From Chromera velia (lineage: Eukaryota > Sar > Chromeraceae): a DNA stretch of 12,529 nucleotides. The notes beneath the pieces were generated by a model. The model worked only from the letters and a program-made list of their open reading frames with translations, searched no databases and was not told the DNA's origin. Where the stretch lies: the NCBI GenBank assembly GCA_018398765.1, contig JAHBMJ010002869.1:1-12529 (forward strand). The letters are read 5' to 3'. Below, one piece after another: positions 1-9,354 of this stretch. The position numbers and the translations under genes are program-made. The first letter of the stretch is position 1. Each line of letters opens with the position of its first letter.

Positions 1-615
<615 letters not shown>

Positions 616-703
616 ATAAACAGGAATTGCACGGTCAATTTTGGTTGGCAGTTAACCGCAGAAAAGCTGAGAAGAAGGACAGAGCGCGTGGGACACACGC
701 TCC

Positions 704-715
704 AAGGGGGAGGGG
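704..715 (+). other. Candidate polypurine tract of the retrotransposon
   Basis: Twelve consecutive purines (AAGGGGGAGGGG) lie 89 bp after the pol stop. In Ty3/gypsy elements such a tract primes plus-strand DNA synthesis immediately before the 3' LTR. The sequence CACGTAACATAG follows; a chromovirus LTR often begins TGTAACA, so the match is only partial. Confidence 0.5.
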
Positions 716-717
716 CA

Positions 718-1205
718 CGTAACATAGTGAGGTGAGCCACAGGACCGGCCAATCCCGGGGTGAGCCGAACTAACGTGCACCGCCGCTGCACGGGACGCCC
801 GCAGCTCAGAGACCAACACATGCACGCAGGCTCATGAAGGCGCCGCCATGCCAGTCTGTATTAGAAGAGAATTAAATAAAATAGAAATAAAGTGGAATTA
901 ATTCAGTCAGCTGCGTATAGCCTGGATTGAGTAAACAACAGTTGCTTACAAAGCTTCTAGAAGCAGTTTGGAAGTGAACCTTGCACTGACAGACTTTCCG
1001 TAATAGAGATCTAACCTAACTAAGTGCGCTCACTTAGGAGAAGAGGAGCTACCTCCTTACGCAGACAACTTTTGCACGCGGAAATCCGCTCGCAGAAATT
1101 TGCTGTTCCGCATGCATGGATTGGGTCTCGGAACAATAAAAAACTTTTGCACATGGCTTTTGCGCACGGACTTTTGTACACGGAAAAATCTCATTCCCTG
1201 TGTCT
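718..1205 (+). mobile_element. Probable 3' LTR region of the chromovirus, end undefined
   Basis: Non-coding DNA directly after the purine tract, where the 3' LTR must lie. It holds several AATAAA-type signals (around 870-890 and at 1135-1140). I cannot place the right boundary: the partner 5' LTR is outside the window and no clear TG...CA ends or target-site duplication are visible. A shorter LTR ending near 1020 is equally possible. Confidence 0.35.
1069..1184 (+). repeat. 14-bp repeats, CTTTTGCRCACGGA type
   Basis: One copy at 1069-1082 (CTTTTGCACGCGGA), then three tandem copies at 1143-1184 (consensus CTTTTGCRCACGGA with one or two changes each). They sit around an AATAAA at 1135-1140. 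The role is unknown; they may be part of the LTR. Confidence 0.6.
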
Positions 1206-1311
1206 GTGATAATAATTAGATACCCCCAAGAAGCCTTCCTGTGACTCTATGGTCTGTCAATTAAACTCCGGTCTTTGGTAGGCTGGCGTCTTCGGCACCA
1301 GCGCTTTGGCA

Positions 1312-1391
1312 ATAGAAAGCTCATTCTTTTTAGTATGTAATATCATCAGGGCTCCGGCGATAGAAAGCTAATTCTTTTGAGTATGCAATTC
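1312..1391 (+). repeat. 48-bp-spaced imperfect direct repeat
   Basis: ATAGAAAGCT followed by a related AT-rich stretch occurs at 1312 and again at 1360. About 26 of 30 positions agree, and CTTCGGC or CTCCGGC precedes each copy. The surrounding 1206-1870 is AT-rich, with T- and A-runs near 1500-1720, and shows no coding potential. Confidence 0.5.
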
Positions 1392-1870
1392 AGCTCCAGC
1401 CCATAGTAGCTTAAAAATGTTATAACTACCCCCTTGACGCTTTACTGCTTTTCTAGATAAGGCTTTTCAAGACACCAAGATCCGTTCTGGAATATTTTCA
1501 AACCACCGAAATCCGTTTGGCTTTTTACAGATTTTTCAAATTTAATTTAAACTACTAGTTAAACCATCTACTATAAAAAAAAAATGAAATATTATTATAA
1601 CATGTAAAATGAAATTTAAAATAAAATCCTTTATCTGAACTGAATTTTAAATTACTTTTCATGATGCAATTATGTAGTTTAAAGGAGTTTAAAGTAGTTT
1701 AAAACTTTTAATTTTACTTCTCCCCATATTTTTGTTCGCAGGATGGGCTGCGCGGTCAAATGCAGGCAGTGTATATACAGCAGAATCAAGCGATTCCGTG
1801 TCTGACATACTAGTCTGACGCTTCGTTCTCCTCTTTTCCTGCATCAAGAGAAGGAATAGAGAAGGCGTAA

Positions 1871-2111
1871 GGATGTAGGCCCTCAGCTAGTTATAGCTAG
1901 GATCAGCTCCTACATACGGATAAAGGTTCTGTCATGCATGGGTACTTCTGCTATCTTTGTTCTGTAAGACAAACAACGGATGTTTTCATAGAGACTGCAT
2001 GTTGCACAATTAATTCCCGGCATGCATGCATGCATGCGCCCTACGCACGTTATGCGCGCGTACTTTATTTTATCCTGACACAACTGCTTATTAAACCTTT
2101 ACAACGCTACG
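1871..2111 (+). repeat. 241-bp dispersed repeat, copy 1
   Basis: This segment recurs at 4607-4847 with 230 of 241 positions identical and no gaps. It opens with an imperfect hairpin: ATGTAGG near the start pairs with CCTACAT about 35 nt later. It contains a run of GCAT units and a CG-rich alternating purine-pyrimidine stretch (GCGCGCGTAC). No open frame of coding character and no convincing terminal inverted repeats or target-site duplication were seen. It may be a MITE, a SINE-like element or a solo LTR fragment. Confidence 0.85.
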
Positions 2112-3789
2112 TACCCCCTCCCTCTAGAGTGGCGTCCCGCCACTTCATCAGCATGAGGCAATTTGATCTCAAAAAAAGCGCGGTCCATATAGAACGGTCT
2201 CGAATTTATGTAAGTCACCTCAAGTCATTTTCTCCTTCTTCCAGCCTTTGCTGCTGATTAGGCATATGACGACTGATTCCAAAGCAGGCTCTCTTTTCTC
2301 ACATGAAAAGCGGAATGAAGAATCGTTCACAGGATTTGAACCTGGAATGCAGCAGCACATGAGATGAACTGTTTCTTGGATTGGCTAATCCGTAGCCAAT
2401 ACAGCCACCTCTGCCTACTTCAATTCTTGCTCTCTCTTTTTTCTGATCGATCTGAATGTCTGCCTTATTCCAGCCATCATGTTGCGCAAACAGAGTCTTC
2501 CCTTTCTGGCCGTCACTCACTGTCAGCTCTTCTTCTCTTTCTCTCTTTACTCTGTCTCCTTACTGCATGCCACCTGCTTCCGTCTCCTCCCTTCCTTCCT
2601 CACCCACACCGTGCCCCCTTCCTCCAAGTTCAACGCCGCGCCCCGCGGCTGAGCAAAGGCACGCAACGATTGAAACGATCACCGGAAAAAAAAATTCCTG
2701 CTGAGCGCAGATAGAGATTCCCTTATCAAACCAAACGACATCCACTGCGAGAATTCGATCCCCCAGGGTAGACAAACAGGCCAAGACGACTGTTCAAACG
2801 AAAAGAACGAATGCAAACGGACGAGATCGGACAGTCGTGCAATAAGACTAAACAGAGACACACACCGTCTCCATGCTTGCATAATCACTTACTACGTTGC
2901 ACCTCCATCAATTGTCTCTTCTCTGCACGATACCTTCTGCTTACTCTCTTGCTCAGTAAATGGATATTCCCATCGCATATCGTGCCCAAGATTAGTGGAA
3001 AAGTGCCTGGACAGACGGAGGCAATTCTTCCACTCTGTACCCCTCGTGCTGTGTGTTCAGTGTGTGCTCTTGATCGGATTGATTGATGCTGCTGATTCTC
3101 CTTAGCGGGGCAACGCTTCTCAGCAGAGGTGTGGAACTCCCAAGCCCCCTTGTTTCTCGCATACCTCCCATTTCGACACATCCACGGAGGCGAATGGAGC
3201 CAAATCTACGAGGAGCGGTCTCCGAAGCTGGCAAAGGTTCTCTAAGGCGAGGCATTGACTGATTACCAAAACCCCTCACCTCTGTCTGCTCCTGTCGAAT
3301 CGTTTTGATTTCAACCCTCCGCGTCTCTTACTTCTTCCACTCTTTTCGCATCTTCTTCCTCTCTTTACGGCCTTGAAGGACAGCCGCTCTTCCCATCTCG
3401 TCCTGCACTGTAGATCCCCTACGCAAACCCGTACGCACGCAAACGCTCTCCCCCTGCGTCTGCACAGCTACCTTCTGAGGGGAACCACCGAGGGTCGTCT
3501 GGTGATCCCCCATTCGAGTTTGTCTGATTGCATACAACTGTGCTTGGTGTTTAGCTTCTTTCTTTCTCTCCCTCTTCCTCTGCTGCTTTGCGGTCCTCCT
3601 TTCGGCTCTCCCTGGTTTCTCCTGCGTTTACAAAGTGGAGTGCAGAACACTAAGCAACATAGGAACTACCTCTTCGTTCTGTGAATGTCCCCCGGCTGGA
3701 GCAATCACAGGGGGAAAATCAGACGGACCCACAAACTGCATCTCCAGCTACATCTCTCCACTTGCGGGATGGTGGATATTCACGTCCTC
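2112..3789. other. Intergenic stretch, pyrimidine-rich on the plus strand, no gene recognised
   Basis: About 1.7 kb of mostly C/T-rich sequence with short open frames on both strands. None has a recognisable domain, and their composition follows the local C/T bias. If a transcript crosses it, introns elsewhere in this window (pyrimidine-rich on the sense strand) would favour plus-strand transcription. I see no repeat longer than about 15 bp here. Confidence 0.5.
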
Positions 3790-4407
3790 CTAGTCTGTCG
3801 GTCGACCAGTGTATAAAGACGGGTCTTCTGTCTCTCTCACTTCTCCTCTGCCATTCTCTGATGCTCCTACGAATGTTCTTGGGGGCAGAGCACGCAGACC
3901 ACTCACTTCTGTCTCAACATATTCTTTCTGACTGGGTGGGGCATCAGGAACGGACGCCACAGGCCTCCACCCACTTCCTCTACACGGGTTCTTCTCTTTC
4001 TTTCCATCTGCCTGCGATGATGGCAACGCGGACAGACGATCTACACTTTTGTTTTTCTTCCCCGAAGACGTCATCAACTTTGGTGCATTCTCTTCATTCG
4101 TCTTGCTTGATTGTTTGCGGGCCCAGGCTCTTCCCATCATCTTTTTGCTTCTGCGAGTCTTCTTCTTTGTGATACCCTCTGTATTGGCGGAGGGCGGTGT
4201 TGTTGAAACGGAAAAGTTGGGCTTCTGCCGGGACTGCAGAGTCTCTAAATTGCCCCCTGCAGTAAGAAAGAGCTTCTCTGCAAGCTCTTTTCTTTCGTTG
4301 AGAAGAGATTGACCGTTCTTGTGCACTTCGAGAAAAGAGACATGCTTGAATTTCTCGAGTCTCTCGACAGCGAGAACGAACTCCCCGAAGCGATCAAGTA
4401 CCGACAT
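3790..4407 (-). CDS. Hypothetical lysine-rich protein or exon, minus strand
   Basis: ATG at 4407-4405, stop at 3792-3790, 205 codons. The first 60 residues look like a folded, helical, coding-type sequence (MSVLDRFGEFVLAVERLEKF, then alternating charged and hydrophobic residues). A basic cluster near residues 81-89 (KKKTRRSKK) and a Ser/Lys/Pro-rich, probably disordered tail follow. A strong donor consensus (AA then GTGAGT, minus strand, intron starting at 3906) would end an exon at 3907, after 167 codons; the sequence past it is less protein-like. A pyrimidine tract and AG just before the ATG could equally be an acceptor, making this an internal exon. No signal peptide or membrane segment is visible. 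I do not recognise the family. A non-coding open frame favoured by the C/T-rich opposite strand remains possible. Confidence 0.35.
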   Translation of the reverse strand: MSVLDRFGEFVLAVERLEKFKHVSFLEVHKNGQSLLNERKELAEKLFLTAGGNLETLQSRQKPNFSVSTTPPSANTEGITKKKTRRSKKMMGRAWARKQSSKTNEENAPKLMTSSGKKNKSVDRLSALPSSQADGKKEKNPCRGSGWRPVASVPDAPPSQKEYVETEVSGLRALPPRTFVGASENGRGEVRETEDPSLYTGRPTD

Positions 4408-4606
4408 CAAAACAAACTTTCAAGGGAAAAGAAAGACGTGGTTCTCTACTGATTACGGACTTCAAGATGTGGCTGCGTGCAGGCGACAAAAGTTAATCCG
4501 TAACTTTGCACTCGCACAGCAGAAGATGGACTGTTCACATGTTCAATCGATGAAACGAGAGCACGCGAACCCACTGAGGCCGGTTCAGGCTCTCGCTACC
4601 ATGTAG

Positions 4607-4847
4607 GGATGTAGGCCCTCAGCTAGTCATAGCTAGGATCAGCTCCTACATACGGATAAAGGTTTTGTCATGCATGGGTACTTCTGCTATCTCTGTTCTG
4701 TAAGACAAACAACAGATGTTTTCATAGAGACTGCTTGCTGCACAATTAATTCCCGGTATGCATGCATGCATGCGCCCTACGCACGTTATGCGCGCGTACT
4801 TCATTTTATCCTGACACAACTGCTTGTTAAATCTTTACAATGCTACG
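4607..4847 (+). repeat. 241-bp dispersed repeat, copy 2
   Basis: Second copy of the 1871-2111 repeat in the same orientation, 2,736 bp apart. I count eleven differences, of which ten are transitions. Identity stops abruptly on both sides, so this is a discrete element and not part of a longer segmental duplication. Confidence 0.85.
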
Positions 4848-5128
4848 GAAGGCACCTGCTGTGCCCTAGGTTGCCCCCCATTCTTTCTCCCTTTCTGTTT
4901 CTCTTTAACTTTTTTTTGATTCACTGCGTTTTCAAGAAACGCGTCAGGATCAACTAATGGCGAGCTGGCTCTGTAATAGTTCTCGCTTACAGGCGATGCA
5001 TCAGATTGGAAGTGTAAAAGCCCGTCTCCAACTGTTCATTGCTTCTCAGAGCCTAGTTACCATGTTGACCAGTAAAAGTATCGAAGGCGAGAGCCTTCTT
5101 CACTTCCTTCTATATACTGCTGACCTTA
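4848..5128. other. Non-coding stretch, nothing recognised
   Basis: Short open frames only, no repeats of note; it leads into the tetranucleotide array. The frames that run on into the array owe their length to repeat units lacking stop codons. Confidence 0.5.
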
Positions 5129-5322
5129 TTCATTCTCTCACTCACTCAGCCACTCACTCACTCACTCACTCATTCACTGATTCATTCAAGCACTCACTCA
5201 CTTCTTCACTCACTCCCATACTCACGCACTCACCCATGCTCACTCACTAACTCATTCATTCATTCATGCATGCGTTCATTCATTCATTCATTCATTATTC
5301 ATTCATTATTCATTCACCTACT
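5129..5322 (+). repeat. Degenerate CACT/CATT tetranucleotide array
   Basis: About 190 bp of CACT, TCAC and CATT units with frequent substitutions. The left part is mainly CACT and the right part mainly CATT (CATTCATTCATTCATT around 5273-5296). It translates as HSLTHSLTH-like repeats, an artefact of the period. Confidence 0.9.
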
Positions 5323-5765
5323 ACCTCATTCACCAACGCCCTCATTTACTCACTGGTGAAAAAGAGAACAAAGATAGAACAAAGCCGGCAAACGCTTCAA
5401 AAAAGTCTCTACCCTCAAAAATCTCAGACTGACAGTGCCGTACGTATAAATCATGGACTCATAAGAACGTTGTGACTGGCAGTGTTAGAAATTGGAACGT
5501 TATTCACAGTCTGACACCAGATGTGCTCGCGATGTCCTCAACAACGTCTTGGGGTGTATTGTTGCCCACCAGATATTTTGGGAAAAGAAAAGTACACAGA
5601 TACGGTCAAACCAAATTCGCCAGCCTAAGAGTAGGTACTAACCATAGCAGACCGACATACAGTAACAGGCCAGAAGACCAAGATGTTTTTCAGACAGTTT
5701 TTGCACTGAAATGCATGCATGCTGCATGCAAACAACTGATAGAGCTGTGGGCTTTAGGGCGGCAC
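5323..5765. other. Non-coding stretch, nothing recognised
   Basis: A unique-looking stretch between two repeat arrays, with no recognisable protein segment on either strand. ATGCATGCATGCTGCATGCA near 5711-5730 is palindrome-rich. Confidence 0.45.
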
Positions 5766-5910
5766 GGTCGGGCTTTGGTGTGGCTGCGCTTTCGGCATGG
5801 TCGGGCTTTGGCATGGCTGCGCTTTCAGCACGGTCAGGCTTTGGCAGGCTCGTGCCTTCGGCGTGGTCGGGCTTTGGCAGTCGGGTGCCTTTGGCACCCG
5901 GGCTTTGGCG
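5766..5910 (+). repeat. 33-bp GC-rich tandem repeat, about 4.5 copies
   Basis: GGTCGGGCTTTGG-type blocks begin at 5766, 5799, 5832 and 5865, exactly 33 bp apart, and a diverged fifth block (CGGGCTTTGG) lies near 5899. The period is eleven codons, so one frame reads as GRALVWLRFRH-like repeats, but there is no further support for a protein. Confidence 0.85.
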
Positions 5911-5983
5911 GCCGCTCCGGATTAACCATAGGAAGCCTTCTTAGGGGTATAATTAGATGGGTTTCAGATCTTCATGCACTTAC

Positions 5984-6313
5984 TCCCGGGCTTTTTTCCC
6001 GTGGGGGAGGGGGGGGTTCCGCGTATGTTTTTTTCCTGCGGAGGGGAGGGGGTCGGCGCGAGGCTGGCCGGCGTGCGTCAATCGTGCAGTTCTCATTTTT
6101 CTTGCTTTCCGGGGCTGTTCGCAAGCTTGCTTGCATCAGATTTACACCGCGCGTGCGTCAGAGATCGGTTTTAGGTTACCCCCGGCCTTTTTTCCTGGGG
6201 GGGGGGGAGTTGGCGCGACTGTAGGCGCGGTCGACTGGCCGGCGTGCGTCAATCGTGTCAGTTCTTATTTTTCTTGCTTTTCGGGGCCGTTCGCAAGCTT
6301 GCTTGCGTCAGAT
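5984..6313 (+). repeat. Two-copy GC-rich repeat with G-runs and a conserved palindrome
   Basis: Copy 1 spans about 5984-6141 and copy 2 about 6178-6313. Each starts with a C-rich block, a T6 run and a long G-run (the first interrupted, the second at about 6197-6207), allowing a C-run/G-run foldback. Then come CTGGCCGGCGTGCGTCAATC and a stretch ending in CGCAAGCTTGCTTGC with the perfect palindrome GCAAGCTTGC. The right halves are about 171 bp apart and closely similar; the left halves differ by indels. Function unknown. Confidence 0.8.
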
Positions 6314-6804
6314 GCACGCGGCGTCGCCGCGTAGCACCCGCGCCCATATGCTTGCAAGCTCTCCGCGTCTCCTCGCCAGAGTCGCGGCCATGTAGACATA
6401 TGCAGACATATCAATCGTCATGCAGACAAACATCAGACAAACAGACCGTGCGATGACCGTGCGCTGGGATCGAAACCCAGTTTTTTTACCACATGCACAT
6501 GTTGACACGTCGAGCTGTTGCTTTTTAATTTTGCGTGGCGAGACTCTTGCTTTGCTGTGGGAAAAGTTTGTGATCAATTAACGGTCACTTTGTGGTGTTG
6601 CTTGGCCGGCCGAGCCTCCCCCTTGCTCGATTTACTCTGTGCATGAAGTGGATCTTTCGATTCACTTCTGGTGCTTCTTTTCTAATTCTTCTTGGTTGTC
6701 TGAAAGAGCTTTGCCTTTGCCTGTGAGCTCCCCAAAACGGCAACAAAAGACCAGGACTCGAGAACCCAGACCGACAAACAAACCAACCAACAAAGAAAGA
6801 AAGA
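6314..6804 (+). promoter_or_regulatory. Upstream region and probable 5' UTR of NAPRT
   Basis: About 490 bp between the GC-rich repeat and the NAPRT ATG. The last 70 bp are A-rich (AACAAACCAACCAACAAAGA type), like a 5' leader, and run into AAGAATGG, which has A at -3 and G at +4 around the ATG. No clear TATA box or other core promoter element can be assigned. Short repeats of AGACATATGCAGACATAT character occur near 6397-6412. The transcription start is not visible. Confidence 0.4.
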
Positions 6805-7148
6805 ATGGTGGACAAGATTGACACCAAGAGGGTGCCCAAGCTGGTGAATGGGAGCCAAGTGAGCACCCCCACGCTTGTGTGGAAGCAGGCCCCCAAGGTC
6901 CCCCAGCTGGACGATGCCGTCGGCCTTCCTTTCTCGGAGGCTGCAGAGAGCACACTGACGGATCTGTACCAGCTGTCGATGGTGTACGCCTACTGGAAGG
7001 CAGGGAAGCACCAGCAACAGTCGTGCTTCGATCTGTACTTCAGGAAGTGCCCATTTCACGGAGAGTTTACCATCTTTGCCGGCATAGAGGAGAGCCTGCG
7101 TTTCATCAACACCTTCCACTTCACTGACGAGCAGATCTCGTACATCAA
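6805..7148 (+). CDS. NAPRT: NAPRT exon 1 (residues 1-114 plus 2 nt)
   Basis: Starts at the ATG in AAGAATGG and ends ...ATCAA before the donor GTCAGT. It carries a 48-residue N-terminal extension without known motifs, then [20 protein letters not shown], the N-terminal hallmark of the family, [19 protein letters not shown] and [10 protein letters not shown]. Confidence 0.95.
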
Positions 7149-9322
7149 GTCAGTTAAGGCATTCATTTTCGTACAACGTCTGTATGAATGAATGAATGAA
7201 TGCATCCACTTCACTGACGAGCAGATCTCGTACACCAAAAAGGGAAAGGAGGGAACACAACGCACCCACGCCATGCACAAAAGGAGAAAGAATGCAGACA
7301 CCAACACTGAACTTCACTTTTGTCTCCTCGCGACCATGAAGTGTCACAGAGGCACTGTACCCTGCTCGCGAAGAAATGCACTCATTCCTGCCCTCCTTTG
7401 TCTTGTTGGGTCGACTCCTCTCTCTGTGAACATTGGATTGGGACGTGGATCGATCGTTTTTTCTTCTTCTTGCTCCTCTCTGCATTTCAACTTTTTTTTT
7501 TCTGTGGCCCTTCTTGTTCCCTTACCCGCCCTGTTCAATGTCAATCCGCTCATCTGCCTGCATGGCTGTTTCTTTCGGTACAGTGTAGTTCTCCGCTAAC
7601 TGCCTGAGTGCCTGCCTGCCTGGCTGAGTTTGAGTTTCAATTTTCCCTCAAGTGAAGTGAACTGCGCTTTATTCCTTCAGGACTCAATTCAAAGACGCAG
7701 AGGAGGATTTTTTCAACTACCTCGGGGGGTTGGACACTAGAGAAGTCAGAGTCTGGGGTCAGTCAGTCAGTCAGGGAGTCGGCTCGGCTCAGTGGCGCTC
7801 CCTCTCTCTCTGCCTCTTGGGGGGTGCGTTGGTTCGTTTGGTCGTTTGGTTTTGCGTCTCCTCTCTCTCTTCTTCCGATGTGTCTATTCAGACAGTCAGT
7901 CACGTTGGCGTGTTGCGCGCTAAATATTTTCTCAATACACGCGAGCGAGGGCCCCTGCATGGTCTCTCTGTCTGTCTATCCCTCGAGAGATTCAGTCGCT
8001 TTTCGCTTCTCTGCTGCTTGAGACACAGGCCGTATGTGTTCAATGGACGTGGGTGGACATCCGGTGTGTGCGCTTCCTTCCTTCCTTCCTGGCTGTTTTC
8101 GTTGTTCTTGTGTTCTTTCTTGCTTTCTTTGTTTCTTTCTGTTTTTTTTGCCTTTCTCCCTCCTCCCTCCCTTCCTCCTTCCTGCAGGCGTACAGGAGGG
8201 GACTGTGGTGTTTCCTCGGTACCCTCTGTTGCGCATTGAAGGTTGGTTCGTCTGTCTGGTGGTCTGTCTGTGTGTTTCTTCGGTACCCTCTCTTGCGCAT
8301 TGAAGGTTGGTTCGTCTGTCTGGTGGTCTGTCTGTCTGTCTGTGTGTTTCTTCGGTACCCTCTGTTGCGCATTGAAGGTTGGTTCGTCTGTCTGGTGGTC
8401 TGTCTGTGTGTTTCTTCGGTACCCTCTGTTGCGCATTGAAGGTTGGTTCGTCTGTCTGGTGGTCTGTCTGTGTGTTTCTTCGGTACCCTCTGTTGCGCAT
8501 TGAAGGTTGGTTCGTCTGGTGGTCTCTCTGTGTGTTTCTTCGGTACCCTCTGTTGCGCATTGAAGGTTCGTCTGTCTGGTGGTCTGTCTGTGTGTTTCTT
8601 CGGTACCCTCTGTTGCGCATTGAAGGTTGGTTCGTCTGNGGGGGGGGGGGGGGGGGGAATGGGTTCTTCCTTCGGGTGATGAACAGGGGAGTGAGAGAAA
8701 CAAGAAAGGATGGGAGAAAGAACGGAACAAGAAAAGCAATACAACTGTAGCAAGTCTCTCCTCTCTCGCGTATCTGCCTGCCTCCCTGCAGGTCCCCTGG
8801 CAGTTGTGCAGTTGTTGGAGACCTCTCTTCTCAATCTGGTCAACTTCCCTTCTCTGGTGGCAACGAATGCTGCTAGGTCGGTTGGTACGCATGGGCGTTT
8901 TGTAGTCTCTCTCTGCTAGGTCGGTTGGTACATGCATGGGTGTTTTGTAGTCTCTCTCTGCTAGGTCGCTTGGTACATGCATGGGCGTTTTGTAGTCTCT
9001 CTCTGCTAGTTCGGTTGGTACATGCATGGGCGTTTTGTGGTCTCTCTCTGCTAGTTCGGTTGGTACATGCATGGGCGTTTTGTAGTCTCTCTCTGCTAGG
9101 TCGCTGTGTGCATGCATGGGCGTTTTGTAGTCTCTCTCTGCTAGGTCGGTTGGTACATGCATGGGCGTTTTGTAGTCTCTCTCTGCTAGGTCGGTTGGTA
9201 CATGCATGGGCGTTTTGTAGTCTCTCTCTGCTAGGTCGCTGTGTGCATGCATGGGCGTTTTGTAGTCTCTCTCTGCTAGGTCGGTTGGTACATGCATGGG
9301 CGTTTTGTGGTCTCTCTCTGTG

Positions 9323-9354
<32 letters not shown>

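Larger units (their letters stand above)
7149..7680 (+). other. NAPRT intron 1 with a duplicated exon-1 end
   Basis: Phase-2 intron, GTCAGT...TTCCTTCAG. Its first 90 bp hold a foldback spacer and a second copy of the last 34 nt of exon 1, annotated separately. The rest is T-rich and otherwise unremarkable, with a T9 run near 7493-7501. Confidence 0.9.

Noticed and set aside
1934-2257. Open frame starting MHGYFCYLCSVRQTTD, also present at 4670
   Set aside because: The two frames agree only because they lie in the 241-bp DNA repeat. They diverge completely where the repeat ends, and one difference each falls at synonymous and non-synonymous sites without preference.
2329-2346. Minus-strand B-box-like GGTTCAAATCC
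   Set aside because: A perfect B-box match, but no A-box, cloverleaf or acceptor stem could be folded around it.
2364-2714. Plus-strand leucine/serine-rich open frame
   Set aside because: Composition follows the C/T-rich DNA; no start context, domain or splice pattern supports it.
4957-5475. Two open frames rich in HSLTHS and FIHSFIH
   Set aside because: Translation of the CACT/CATT array.
5472-6224. 250-codon plus-strand open frame over the 33-bp and GC-rich repeats
   Set aside because: Composed of tandem repeat translation and G-run-encoded glycines; no domain and no codon signal independent of the repeats.
6464-6487. tRNA-like T-arm (CTGGG, ATCGAAA, CCCAG) followed by T7
   Set aside because: The T-arm and a Pol III type terminator are present, but the upstream sequence gives no acceptor, D or anticodon stems. 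At most a decayed tRNA-derived element.
8876-9317. Regular 45-bp units resembling a CRISPR array
   Set aside because: The units are contiguous near-identical tandem copies without unique spacers, inside an intron of a eukaryotic gene.
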